Of a DNA stretch of 64,000 bases, positions 1 to 11,025 are shown in pieces. How positions within the stretch are numbered: position 1 is the stretch's first letter; the number at the start of each line of letters is the position of its first letter. Source of the stretch: Aspergillus flavus (taxonomy: Eukaryota > Ascomycota > Eurotiomycetes > Eurotiales > Aspergillaceae); assembly GCF_009017415.1 (NCBI RefSeq), contig NC_092407.1:4898001-4962000 (forward strand), given 5' to 3'. The notes under the pieces are model-generated. The model saw nothing but the letters and a program-made list of their open reading frames with translations, was not told the origin of the DNA and did no database searches. Both the position numbers and the translations under genes were made by a program.

Positions 1-180
1 CCTGACTTGGGCACATGGATATGTAACTTACATGAAAGTTAAATGAAAATATTTATTATTTAACAATGTACCTGCTGCATAAGATAACAGTATAGAATTA
101 TTACGTATAATTTTGTTGGATTTTAGAGTAGACTGGGTACGTCATTCCGATGTCACGCTAATGTCATATCGACAACAAAA

Positions 181-200
181 GATATAAAAAGGATATAAAA
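181..200 (+). promoter_or_regulatory. Duplicated TATA-like element upstream of the DJ-1/Hsp31 gene
   Basis: The 9-mer GATATAAAA occurs at 181-189 and again at 192-200. It ends about 84 bp before the ATG at 284, a plausible place for a core promoter in a filamentous fungus. The double copy is seen directly; that it works as a TATA box is inferred from position and composition. Confidence 0.4.
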
Positions 201-283
201 CGATCGGACTATAACCAGACCTCAACAACCAAACCAGATCTATTCACTTAATATTCTCCAGTTCAATAGAATACCAAGCAAAG

Positions 284-1045
284 ATGCCCGCCAAAAAAGT
301 CCTCATAATCCTCAGCGACGCCGACTCCTTCCCCCTAAAGAAAACCAGCGGCCAAGATGCCGGCAAAACCGTCGACCAACCGTCCGGCTTCTTCCTCATG
401 GAACTCGCCAAACCACTCCAGAAACTCCTCGACGCCGGGTACGAAGTCACCTTCGCCTCTCCCAAAGGCCAAGAGCCCACTCCCGATCCCAACAGCGAAT
501 CTCTCCTCGCCTTCGCAGGCAACTTCTACGAACGCCGCCGCGAGAACGAGCTCATCGATCGCATGAAGCGGGAGAACGGATTCAGTCACCCGCGGACATT
601 CAGCTCCATCAGTGATGACGAGTTGGAGTCCTTTGCCGGCGTATTTATCCCCGGTGGACATGCGCCGTTGAGAGATCTCGGCGCGGATAAGGATCTCGGG
701 CGCATTTTGAGGTATTTTCATGCGAAGAGTCGGCCGACGGCTGCGATTTGTCATGGGCCGTTTGCATTTTTGAGTACGAAGTTTGCGGGGGATGGGGAGT
801 TTGCGTATAAGGGGTATAAGATTACTTCTTGGAGTGATGCTGAGGAGAAGATGATGGAGATGATGATGGGTGGGGAGATTGAGAAGGTGGAGTCGGTTCT
901 GAGGAATGAAGGCGCGGTTATGATTGAAGGGGCAAAGGAGAAGATTGGCAGCATTACTGTTGATCGTGAGCTGGTTACGGGCGCGAATCCTACAGCTGCT
1001 AATGCTTTGGGGGATCAGTTTTTACAGATGTTGAATGTACATTGA
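284..1045 (+). CDS. DJ-1/PfpI family protein, Hsp31-like (putative glutathione-independent glyoxalase)
   Basis: Single exon, 253 aa. The fold is the class I glutamine amidotransferase-like DJ-1/PfpI fold. The nucleophile elbow AICHGP places the catalytic Cys at residue 156 with His157 next to it, and a conserved acidic residue lies near Glu40 in the first helix. FIPGGHAPLRDL (about 121-132) is the typical oxyanion/loop region, and the end (VTGANPTAANALGD) matches Hsp31-like proteins that remove methylglyoxal. Size fits the yeast Hsp31 class with a slightly longer tail, and no signal peptide is visible, so a cytosolic detoxification or chaperone role is likely. The start at 284 is the first ATG after a duplicated TATA-like element and begins directly with the first beta strand. 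Codon use is C-rich in the first third and T/G-rich later, but the frame is unbroken. Family assignment is firm; the exact substrate is inferred. Confidence 0.9.
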   Translation: MPAKKVLIILSDADSFPLKKTSGQDAGKTVDQPSGFFLMELAKPLQKLLDAGYEVTFASPKGQEPTPDPNSESLLAFAGNFYERRRENELIDRMKRENGFSHPRTFSSISDDELESFAGVFIPGGHAPLRDLGADKDLGRILRYFHAKSRPTAAICHGPFAFLSTKFAGDGEFAYKGYKITSWSDAEEKMMEMMMGGEIEKVESVLRNEGAVMIEGAKEKIGSITVDRELVTGANPTAANALGDQFLQMLNVH

Positions 1046-1381
1046 GTATTGACTTGGTGATTTATATTGAGGACGTATAATACTGTCCACGTGAAAATGA
1101 ATAAATCACTGACTCCCATGCTGTGCGATCCGTTGATTTTAAAGGTTTCAGCTATTAGTCAAGCAACAGATGCTATATATAATGACTTCAATATATTTGT
1201 TCCTGTGATTTTTCTGCATTGATTCGTATCTTGGCCTTGGCTATGACATCTGCGGGGATCACCAGCTCTAACATCCGAGCCGAGGTTGAAGCAACCCATA
1301 GGCGAAGTTATATTGTAATCTTTACCTTTTGTATCTCCAATAACTAGATTTATACGACACTACAACCAACATTCTCCGAAA
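1046..1381. other. Intergenic spacer
   Basis: AT-rich 336-bp spacer holding the 3' end of the DJ-1-like gene and the promoter of the crotonase gene. No further gene or RNA is visible. Confidence 0.7.
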
Positions 1382-2269
1382 ATGGAAGCAAACTCATTCA
1401 AGACGATACTCTACGAAAAGTCCCCAGACGGCAAGATCGCATATATAACTCTGAACCGTCCCGACCGATTCAATGCCATCGACGGCCACCTCCCAAGGGA
1501 TCTCCGAGACGCTGTGAAACTAGCCAACGCAGACCCAACTGTGCACTGCATCATCCTGAAAGGGAACGGACCTGGCTTTTGCGGGGGCTATGACCTCGAC
1601 ATCTACTCCCAGAACGCGGTACGCGGAGAGACGGCTGGATCACAGGATCTCTCCAAGGGATACGATCCCTTGATCGATTACACCATGATGAAAGAGAATA
1701 CCGACTGCTTCTCAGAGCTATTTCATAGCCACAAGCCGACAATTGCACAGGTCCATGGTGCCGCAGTGGCGGGCGGAAGTGACATCGCCCTATGCTGCGA
1801 TCTGGTTATCATGGCAACCGATGCTCGCATCGGCTATCCTCCGAGTCGGGTCTGGGGTTGTCCGACTACTGCGATGTGGGCTTTTCGGATTGGAGTTGAA
1901 AAGGCTAAGCGGATGCTCTTCACGGGTGACTTGATCAGTGGAGCTGAGGCGGCGGATATGGGACTTGTTCTTAAAGCGGTGCCCGAGGAGGAGTTGGAGG
2001 AAACAGTGTTGCTGTTGGCAAATCGCATTGCGTCGGTCCCGCAAAATCAACTGTGGATGCAGAAACAGGTGATCAATGGTCTTATCGAGGGGCCTCTGCT
2101 TAGAAGCCAGAAATTATCTACGATATTCGATGGTATCACCCGCAACTCGCCTGAAGGTGTTGCATTTCAGGAACTGAGTAAAGAGAAAGGATTCAAAGCT
2201 GCCATTCAGGAACGTGATAGCCCGGCGAGATCGGAGAGATATCGGAAGGTGTGGAAGAGTGTGCTATAG
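1382..2269 (+). CDS. Enoyl-CoA hydratase/isomerase (crotonase) family protein
   Basis: Single exon, 295 aa. N-terminal strand IAYITLNRPDRFNAID (19-34), oxyanion-hole loop GPGFCGGYDLD (63-73) and the second CoA/oxyanion segment HGAAVAGGSDIALCCDL (125-141) define a crotonase-fold acyl-CoA enzyme. The two glutamates used by classical mitochondrial enoyl-CoA hydratase appear to be missing: the first aligns with Asp134 in AGGSD, and the second region reads RIGYPPSRVWG (149-159) with prolines. The reaction may therefore be isomerase, hydrolase or lyase chemistry rather than simple hydration. There is no clear PTS1 at the C-terminus (ends KSVL) and no obvious mitochondrial presequence, so location is open. 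Neighbours give no pathway clue. Family certain, reaction uncertain. Confidence 0.88.
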   Translation: MEANSFKTILYEKSPDGKIAYITLNRPDRFNAIDGHLPRDLRDAVKLANADPTVHCIILKGNGPGFCGGYDLDIYSQNAVRGETAGSQDLSKGYDPLIDYTMMKENTDCFSELFHSHKPTIAQVHGAAVAGGSDIALCCDLVIMATDARIGYPPSRVWGCPTTAMWAFRIGVEKAKRMLFTGDLISGAEAADMGLVLKAVPEEELEETVLLLANRIASVPQNQLWMQKQVINGLIEGPLLRSQKLSTIFDGITRNSPEGVAFQELSKEKGFKAAIQERDSPARSERYRKVWKSVL

Positions 2270-5200
2270 CCATCTTAATGGCGAGGTACATCCATGATGT
2301 GCAGTTCATTAATCCCTTATTCAGTTGATCGCATGACCCACAAACCACTAGATGTTTCTATTTAGCTGCGATATCTATGTACAGCAATATGACCTGTGAA
2401 TATTTCTCAACGAGCTTATACAATTCTAAGGCTAGATATATAAAAACTGACGGTCGAAAGTATGGTACACAGTAGTGAGGTAAGTGACTGGATCATTATA
2501 TGCCTTCATTTTCCGTTGTATATCCTTTCATTTATTTCATTATTCTACAACACTAGTAGAAGGCTAGAAATCTAAGTTAGTAAATTGTATCCTCTTGTGC
2601 CTGTTGAGCCGCTGCAATGCTGAACTAGTGATAAATCGAACAATTCCCTACATCTTGCAAGCATCCTTAGGAGATACTATCTAGGATATACATTATATAC
2701 ATGCTAAATTCTTCGATGGTGCAAGAAAGGACGTATGGTACATATGTCGTATATTCGATGTGAAGTTCAATATTTCATCGTTTGGAACGATTGTCGACGC
2801 CATCAGTAGTTGCATCACTATAGGGCTTGACTTAGCCCTAGTTCTTTTAATGGATACAACGGGGCAGGATAGGCAACAAAGTATATAGCTTACTAAAACA
2901 GCTACAAAATGTTTTAAGATACGTTTTTGTATGTAATCGTACATTTGTTCTCTAATTTCTATACACTATATAACAAAAGTATAAAATCGGGCATACAAAG
3001 TTAGACATCTAGAATAGTTATCTAATCCAAATCCCGGTTTCGCCAAACACCAAAGAGGTTAGGGAAATATGTTGCGACTGTTACGGCTCAGAGGGCCCAG
3101 TTCGCACTATAGTAGTCATGGGTTCTTGCAGCCACTAAAGTTACTGACGCCACGGGACGATGATCATTACTGCAAGATATTGAGATAGACTCACGAACAA
3201 ATAAATTGTTCTGCGTTCATCACAGAGTTACAAACGACGACAATGTCAATGCTGCACTGCGACTCATGCCATGCAGGAGGCGTCAACATTATTACCAAAT
3301 TGAGACACCTAAAATCTTTTAGTATAGTGGCGCTAATAGTAGCGTCCAAGTCACGATGGCTGATGAACCATTCCTATGCTTCATACTCCTTCGTATTTAA
3401 ACATCAGCAACATCGGTTTCCTGCTATCGTTTTTCTTATGCCAACCACTTGTCGTTTTCTTATCATTTGGTACACCAAACGAAAGATCCTCAACTTGCGA
3501 TGCCACAGTCCATTGGAAACGTGTATGCTCTTGCTTCTGTTCATTGACGGTGTTCCATAAATTTTTAATACTCGTATAACAGGTTTTCCGCTCCTGGCGA
3601 TGGACAAAGGAGGTACCGAGATGCGACGGTGTTTCTCACATATGTCAGTATTGGTTACTACTGGCTCAAGTATCAGCAACCACATGGAGCTGACTTTCGT
3701 CATAGCTGTCCGAGCTTAGTGCAACGCTATCCGATTTAATAGACCAACTCTTGTGTGAAACGCAGGATCCGGCAGTGAGCGATGGAATCAGCTGTGATGC
3801 TGCAACCACCCTCGATTACATCGACAACGCTATACAACTTCAATCAGAAATCAAGGACACAATGCAGAGCCTACTGAACAGTCTCATAGGCTCAGGCATA
3901 CATTATGGCGGGAATACGGTGTTTGAGATTAGAAGCAGGCTGTAGAAAGACAGATGTTTGGAGGCCTAGTGGTAATATAGAAATGTTCATCGAATGGAAG
4001 TATATAGTACATTTTGATTCTTAATTGAATCTTATCGCTTGTTTCAAGAACCTTAAAGCTCCTGTTTACTATGTTCAGATCCGCTAACAAGATAAGACCG
4101 GTTTCGGATGAATTCAGTAACATGGTCATATCTGGACCAAGTACCTTGGGGTTTTATCTATGTTTCTAGCCCCTGTCAGGCTTGTAATGCAGACAGGATA
4201 TCTTAATTTTGTATAGTTCTGAAGTTGTCAACCCGATCACTGTACTAGGGATATATAATGCATAGTTTATCCTTGAGACATATGGAATATAGCGCTAGTG
4301 ACTACAGAGTTCGTACTTTTGTTTCATACTGGTTTTGCCTTATAGACCCACCCCACTATTTATTGATTCTTTGGATTAGATAGCTAGTTAATTGAGGGGT
4401 CTGACCGCTGCTTTAGCCGTGATAGCCGTATATGCGTGGATGTTAGGTCAACAGAATGCTATCCCAATGCTGCGAGAAAGTATAATTTCGTTCCTCCTAT
4501 TTATGCATATACGTGGGTCATTAGCTAATAGTTATAGATTGTGTCTAGTTAGGGAATTTAGCAGAATTCTTCTGGCTGGACCTGTGGTATGTGTGGGTCT
4601 AGACACTGACAAGGCACCCGCGACTACCTCGAATGTGTGCTCCATCACCAGTTGAAAGTAGCCTCCCTCCATCGATTCGTGTCGTCTGGCAGTTTTTCTG
4701 CGCTTTGACCCACAAAACTGTTATGCAAGGAATTGTCCGTGCGTATGTGGTGTCGTCTGAATCGAACGGCAGGGTACTTTTTGCGGACAAATCAGATTCT
4801 CGCACAGTGTCGATCTCGGGCTTTGACTGTTCTGCGAGGAACTAGAAAGGGCATTATTCTTGGTTGGGTTTCCCCACGTGTTCATTTGCGGCTCACTGCT
4901 ATACTTCAGGAGGCTGCCTTCTGAGGCTTAGTGTTTTATTGTAGTTGGCGTGCGCATGCTGAAACTCTGCCATCTGGCCGCCTCCTTGCTGCTTCTACAT
5001 GCATCGCTAGTCTCTGATACTTTTCCTACGCACTTCGTTCAATTCCTCTTTCATTCACAGGTCAGTCTATCTTACCACGTCGCTATCGCTTTCAATATTC
5101 CTTCAGTATGATACGAATTCTTGATAATTAAGTTTGCCCCTAGTGTTGACACATTGTCACTACATGTTGATCATCCTGTACTTTTTCTAATCTATTAGAG

Positions 5201-6789
5201 ATACACTACATCAACTCTTTCTTTAAAAGCGACATACACAGGCTACCACTACGTAAATTCCTACATGCGTATATTTAAACCTACCCACCACGTGTCCTGA
5301 TGGAATTAAAGCCCTGTTAAGTCTTTCAGTGGCCTTTGCTCTTAAAATTATGCTATTCAGCACTATCTACTCGGTTATCATACTTGGCTACAACCAGGTA
5401 TGAGCGTCAAAGTTTGTCAAAATGGGCATTAGTATTTGCCCGTGGCCATTTGTGCATATATAATCCCCATGCCAAATGTTTCATCAGCCACGCTGTCAAA
5501 ACAGTTGTATCAGTTCAGGTGTACGAATGTTGCAATCCCGCTGTAGGGCATGCTGAAATCATTTTAGAGCAGATAACCGTCTATCATTGTATTACCCTAA
5601 GCAAAGTTGGATTTCTGTACCAAACGTAGCATCGGAATCGTGTTTTCATGCAGGACAACTATCTGGCGATCACTTGGTTTTCCGTATTTTCTTATGGCTC
5701 CCATGCAGAGTTTAGTTGTCATTGAAGAAAAGGCTTCTAGTTGCCTGTCGGATCCCCGATTCTAGAAGAGTCATCCCCTACAAACTAGAATTAGTCGAAG
5801 AAAGCGACACTTATATTTGTAACCTAAGTCTATACAAACATACTAGGTTGATCCAACTAAGGATGTGCGTCACGTGGATCGTCGTTACCCTCGTCCATCC
5901 TTGCGAATGCATGCAAGACCTCTTAGTCCCACTTGGTCCAGTGACAGTCATTCCATGAGGCCGACGGTGTACAGGCCTAGACATTGACCGATCCAAAGAC
6001 CAGTCAAGACGTAGCCTCGTGTAGCTAGCACAGATCCCCAACGCGAATGTGGTCAACCCTCTCACCAAAAAGCCCGCCGCATACAAAGTCTGCACCACTC
6101 GGAGCCAGATCCAAGCACATTTGGCTACCAGCGATCTAGCTTCGTGGCCCAATCAATTTGAGTCAGCAAGTATAGAAATGGTGAGCGACAACCATAGCCA
6201 AGACTCCAAAACCATAGTTCAATGAACTACTGCTCTAGGAGCGTCACCATTGCTAGATCCATCACTCCGTGATGTACTTCGATAGATACCCATTGACAGC
6301 CTCAGCCCTGGATTAACCGTGTCAAGACTTCCATCAATAACAGGCCGAGGCCGTGGGATCCCTTCAAATTGCAATCTCTCACAGTGGGTTCGTTCGGTGG
6401 GATCTTCGCTAATCTAACTATATCCAGGAGATGATCGTTCATGGCAACTTGGCAACAGCCTCCGAATGCTGTTACGGTTGGTCTGATGCGTCTGCAAGAC
6501 TGACTGCGCCTCACTTGGCGCGCTATATTTTACCTTTCCTGGTAAGGCATCGTGGCCTATGATTGAATCCCCGAGCCTCATACGGTGAGCATTGATCGCT
6601 CAGGGTCCACTCTATATTTTTGGCCCCCAGTTCAAATTTGAGCCTCTGTCGTGATAGATAGTATGATACTTTTAACCTGTAGTCCCGCTCTTGCGCGTCA
6701 CCCAAACACCCGCGAAAGAAAAATGTGTTGACAATTCGATCGCATATCCCCAGACTCATCTCGTCCGTAAATACCACAGATTCCCCACA
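2270..6789. other. Gene desert, about 4.5 kb
   Basis: No open frame here shows a recognisable domain or a believable exon chain; the longest frames are 105-117 codons and overlap in several frames. Base composition is AT-rich up to about 5.9 kb. A more GC-rich stretch at about 5.85-6.5 kb holds a hydrophobic minus-strand frame (5811-6152) that may be worn coding sequence, but I cannot name a family. No terminal repeats, transposase or reverse-transcriptase motif were seen. Confidence 0.6.
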
Positions 6790-7607
6790 ATGACTTCGAT
6801 CCAAAGACAATGTTACTTCCCTAGCGGAGCCAAAGCGCCCAATAATGTTCCCTGCAAATCTGACACAAACACCCACTGCTGCGGACGATCGGATATCTGT
6901 CTAGACAACGGGCTTTGTCTTAATGTGGGCCACCAGCCTTATGTGCTCTCTCGAGGTGCCTGCACCAATAAGAATTGGAACGGATGTAGCCCAATTTGCA
7001 GTAAGCGGTTCTTCCCCCGTGGGCGACTTCATGTTGGCTGACGGGCATGGTTCATGCAGAAAATGCCACCCCCTCTATCGGGGCCTCCATTACAAATGTT
7101 GGCTTTTCATCCGGGAAGGCGGCTACATATTGCTGCGGTAGCCCAAGGACCAATGGATCATCTGTCGTCTGTCTCACCAGTGAGTCGGACAGCAACAGTA
7201 ACGTCCCATTCACTATCCAGGACGGCAGCCCCATCCTGGGCGCTGCGATGCTCCAGAACGTCACTACACTTGACACCACTGACTCGTCTTCATCGGACTC
7301 CAACTCCTCCACGGCCACACCTACCACCTGTCTGCCTTCCCATGACGTCGCGATCGGAGCAGGGGTGGGTGTCCCACTGGGCGCGATTGCTATACTGTTG
7401 CTGATTTGGGCACTGTTGGAACGGAGGAAGGCAAGCCGGGCCTTGCAGTCCCAACCTGCGGCGTTGGGTGGCGGTTACAGTGCTTCTGGACACGCGACTG
7501 CTGCTGCTGCGTATATGAACATCACTGAGATGAATGCGCACCCGCCGGTAGAGTTGGAATACACTCAGCCAGTGTCTGAGCTGATGGCCAAGGACGCACA
7601 GAGATAA
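6790..7607 (+). CDS. Cysteine-rich single-pass membrane protein, fungal surface-protein type
   Basis: Two exons: 6790-7000 and 7060-7607, joined by a 59-nt intron with GTAAGC donor, CTGAC-like branch site and GCAG acceptor; 252 aa. The N-terminal part carries the repeated cysteine pattern common in fungal surface proteins: CYFPSG, then HCCGRSDICLDNGLC, then RGACTNKNW...C, then ATYCCG. A Ser/Thr/Asn-rich stalk follows (about 130-155), then one transmembrane helix (about residues 162-185, VAIGAGVGVPLGAIAILLLI) and a short cytosolic tail beginning RRK. Similar proteins are numerous in Aspergillus and have no assigned function. No classical signal peptide precedes the first Cys motif, so either an upstream exon is missed or the helix acts as signal anchor. 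The start at 6790 is the first in-frame ATG directly before the Cys domain. Function unknown; a wall or stress-sensing role is only a guess. Confidence 0.72.
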
Positions 7608-8360
7608 ACAAGGACGGGCTATCCTTCTATACGTATATACATGACGATACCCATATATACCTAGCGTTCTGTTCGATGCCTAGATGGCAATTAATATCAT
7701 AATATGTCGCTACGCATACCAATGTTGCGCTCAGTACTGTTCGATAACTGTATAGCATTTCGTACCGTCGCATGTGTTCGTAATTGGGATCTCGCCTATG
7801 GAACGAGGGTGTTGAAAAATCATTGAGCGATTGGCACTTCCAAATCCACTGCGCACTGATGGTGCCCATCGGCCACGAAGGGATGGCCACGGTGGTTTCT
7901 GTAGGATCCTTAGATTCGAGGCTCTTGAAACCAGCATGCTACTCTTATATCATCGAGGGTAGATAGCCAGACTTCGCCATTTCAACAGCAGCTTTCCGCA
8001 CAGACTTGTTCCTCTCAGCTTTTATTTGCACGATCTCGGACCCGCCGACTTATACAACGCAAGGTCCAGCAGCAAGTCCAATATTGACCTCTCGTTGCTC
8101 AAGGGCCTCTGTCGTGACAGTTATGAGCACTTCTATTGTCAATGGCTCTCTTCGTGATCGTGCTTAGAGATTACCTGGAACTCTGGATGGTCCTCTGTTT
8201 CAATATCTTCACATAAAGCGGCGTTCCGAATAGTACAGCATAGGAGGTCAGACAGTTATCATACGCCTTGCCTGCACAGCCAAGTTAGTCAAATTCCCAG
8301 ACTTATGGTGCATTTTTAACCTGTTTACAGCATTTATACTCGCTCACAGAGAAATACAGT
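7608..8360. other. Intergenic spacer
   Basis: 753 bp between the membrane-protein gene and the 5S rRNA gene. Only short overlapping frames without recognisable domains. Confidence 0.6.
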
Positions 8361-8479
8361 ACATACGACCATAGGGTGTGGAGAACAGGGCTTCCCGTCC
8401 GCTCAGCCGTACTTAAGCCACACGCCGGGAGGTTAGTAGTTGGGTGGGTGACCACCAGCGAATCCCTCCTGTTGTATGT
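8361..8479 (+). rRNA. 5S ribosomal RNA
   Basis: A 119-nt sequence beginning ACATACGACCATAGGGTGTG and ending GTTGTATGT matches the fungal 5S rRNA I know from Aspergillus with about one difference near position 23. Helix I pairs ACATAC at the 5' end with GTATGT at the 3' end. The internal pol III promoter region (loop A/C-box area, AGCCGTACTTAAGCC) is intact, and a T-run follows at once. Dispersed single 5S genes are typical of filamentous ascomycetes. The open frame crossing it is a shadow. Confidence 0.96.
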
Positions 8480-8489
8480 TTTTCTTTTT
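8479..8489 (+). terminator. RNA polymerase III terminator of the 5S gene
   Basis: Two runs of five T separated by one C directly follow the 5S rRNA 3' end, the standard pol III stop signal. Confidence 0.85.
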
Positions 8490-9310
8490 AGCGTTTTCTC
8501 TCTTTTTCTTTTCTATTTGTACTCCTTGACGCGATCTTGTCAGGAGCTAGAGCAGCAGGAAGGCTGGCGATGCTGACCGGCAGTGAACTCTCAAATCAAA
8601 TAGTTACGTGGGAAAATAGAACTTTTTAGTTCCTAGAACACTCACGTTCTAACATCGGCCTTCATAAGACCAGGGGGAACTTGCATTAAAGCCTTTAGAG
8701 ATAGTCAGGTAGCGGCTTCTTCCTTCCTGCTACCACTTCTTTCGTATTAGCGCGAGTGAACCAGCTTAGTTCTCCTTTACACCGTAGATGTACCTGGGCC
8801 CTAGCTTCTAGTTTGTCCCCCGCCATGGTTTCTCCATAGAAATATCAGTCATCTAGACGGAGATTATGGTGTTTGTCCTCATGGCCCAGGTAGTACTGTG
8901 TTTCTTTCACGGGGTATACGCGATACCTCATCCTGACTATCCCTTCAAGATCGTTGGGTAATGTACGCTCTCCGCGTAATAGAAACGGCGCTGAAGACCC
9001 CGAAGTACTTCAGATTTGACTCCTCGGTGTGTCGCGGATGATACACGGGCCGGTACCATGTGGGACATATCCCGTACATATTTGAAGTTTCTGCTGCAGT
9101 GGCCAATCCGATGGCTTCGGTATTGATTCCGGCACACGTTCCGGTGCCAAGATTGACTTGGCTTCAAGTTGGCGCCTTCACGCCGACCCACACGAATAAG
9201 GGGAAGGAACTATTTAATTTCCAATAGGCCTCCAGGAACTAAGCCACAGCTTTGCACGGGTGATAGAATGTCAACAGTTCCACGTAACCTGTGGCGGAAT
9301 TGTGTACGAA
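8490..9310. other. Intergenic spacer
   Basis: 821 bp with no recognisable gene. Contains the presumed promoter of the MFS transporter. Confidence 0.6.
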
Positions 9311-10885
9311 ATGGCCTCAGAATCAATCAAAGCTCCAGCAGCGGCTGTTACGAGTAGCTTTAATGATAGACCCACTCTTCCTACCTCGGATAACCCGAAG
9401 AGTTGGTCAAAAGGAAAGAAATGGACTTTTACCGTCGTTGCCTCTCTCATGACATTCTCTGCCACGTTTGCGAGCAGCGTATTCAGCACCGCGGAAAAGC
9501 AAACGGCGGCGGAATTTCATGTGTCCCATGAAGTGACGATATTGGGGCTTAGCCTGTTTATGTTAGTGAGCCATCTAACTCCGCAAATGAGGAAAATTAT
9601 CCACCCAGAATATAGGACAATAACCCCTAATGAACTGATATAGGGATACTGCTTTGGACCTTTGCTATGTGGCCCATTATCCGAGAGCCATGGGCGTAGT
9701 TTACCGCTGATGCTTGGTGTGATCGTCTTCTGTATCTTTCAAGTGCCCGTGGCCGTGGCCCAGAACATACCTACTACTGTAATCTGTCGCTTTATCGGCG
9801 GACTGTTTGCTTGCTCGCCGCTGTCAATTGTTGGCGCCATTCTTGCGGATATCTGGGATCCGGTAGAACGGGGAATTGCCGCATGTATATACTCTGGTGC
9901 GACATTCTCGGGGCCAGTTCTGGGTCCGATTGTAGGCGGTTTCGTCGTTGATAGCTATCTCGGCTGGAGGTGGACAGCCTGGCTGACTCTTATTCGGGGG
10001 GTCTATTTCTGGGTTCTGGGAATGGTGTTTGTGCCTGGGACGCATGCTCCGACGTTGTTGCGCTGGTTCCAGGCTCGTGAATGCTCTTCTGATGCAAGGG
10101 ACGAGCTAGGGCGAGCGAATGCAAATCTGGAGGTAAGCCACATGAATTGGAGGGAATTCACGACGAAATACTTAGCACGGCCACTTGGTAAGGACATCGC
10201 CATCGGGTGCCATGATTTTACTAATACATGAGTAGTTATGTTGGCATCGGAGCCCATCCTTCTATTAACAACCCTGTATATGTCCCTAGTCTATGGAACA
10301 TTGTATCTCTTCTTCGAAGCATATCCCATCTCGTTTCAGGACCAGCGTGGATGGAATGCCGGCGTGGGGACGTTGCCTTTTCTGAGCATAACCATACGTG
10401 TCGTCTTTGGTAATCTGACCATAGCAGCAACAACCGCCTTCCACCTAAAACGCAAATACAATGAAGGTGGTGGTAAAGTCGCACCGGAGGAACGCTTGAT
10501 CCCCATGATGGTCGGTGCCGTCGTTTTACCACCAGGACTATTCTGGTTTGCATGGACCAGCAGCACTCACATCACCTGGGTACCTCAAGTCCTGGCTGGT
10601 ATTCCGATTGGGATGGGTATTCAGGTCATATATACGATGGGCCTCAACTATATTCTTGACGTGTATACACCTTATGCTGCTAGCGCTGTTTCAGAGTATA
10701 CTTTCGTCCGATCCATGGCCGCTGCAGGGTTCCCACTGTTCGCTACCCCGATGTACGACCGTTTGGGTATCAGCTGGGCGACGTCGCTGTTGGGGTTTGT
10801 GTCGGTGCTCATGATGCCAGTACCGTTATTGTTCTATGTCTATGGGGAACGATTAAGGAAGCTGGGCCGCTATAGTGTCAAGTAA
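9311..10885 (+). CDS. MFS multidrug/polyamine-type transporter (DHA1 family)
   Basis: Three exons: 9311-9565, 9644-10187 and 10236-10885, giving 482 aa. Donors are GTGAGC and GTAAGG; the second intron is only 48 nt with a CTAAT branch site. The predicted protein has a hydrophilic N-terminus, then 12 membrane segments. Diagnostic pieces are the loop motif GPLLCGPLSESHGR after TM2, FIGGLFACSPLSIVGA (TM4), the GPVLGPIVGGFV motif C of proton antiporters in TM5, the RPLVMLASEPILLL start of the second half, and SMAAAGFPLFA near TM11. This is the yeast Tpo/Flr-like DHA1 pattern: plasma-membrane drug or polyamine:proton antiport. All frames join cleanly, so the gene looks intact. The loop after TM6 reads VPGTHAP where relatives usually have PETYAP, a small deviation. 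It stands alone with no biosynthetic partners nearby. Confidence 0.9.
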
Positions 10886-11025
10886 AGATTCGTACTTCTT
10901 TTTCATATCTGATTAAATTGGGCGTTTGCTAGATTTTTGCAATTTCAACTTTCTACCTCCAGTAACTCAGATTTCTTTTTCCAACCATGGACACATATCC
11001 ATCCGCACTCGCCCACTAACCAACG

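Noticed and set aside
3751..3945. Short plus-strand frame with a helical, acidic look
   Set aside because: Only 64 codons, no partner exons and no recognised domain.
5811..6152. Hydrophobic 113-codon minus-strand frame
   Set aside because: No full set of membrane helices or family motif; kept only as a hint of a possible pseudogene in the desert.
8376..8576. Open reading frame of 66 codons across the 5S rRNA gene
   Set aside because: It overlaps a clearly recognisable 5S rRNA and its terminator; no protein family resemblance.
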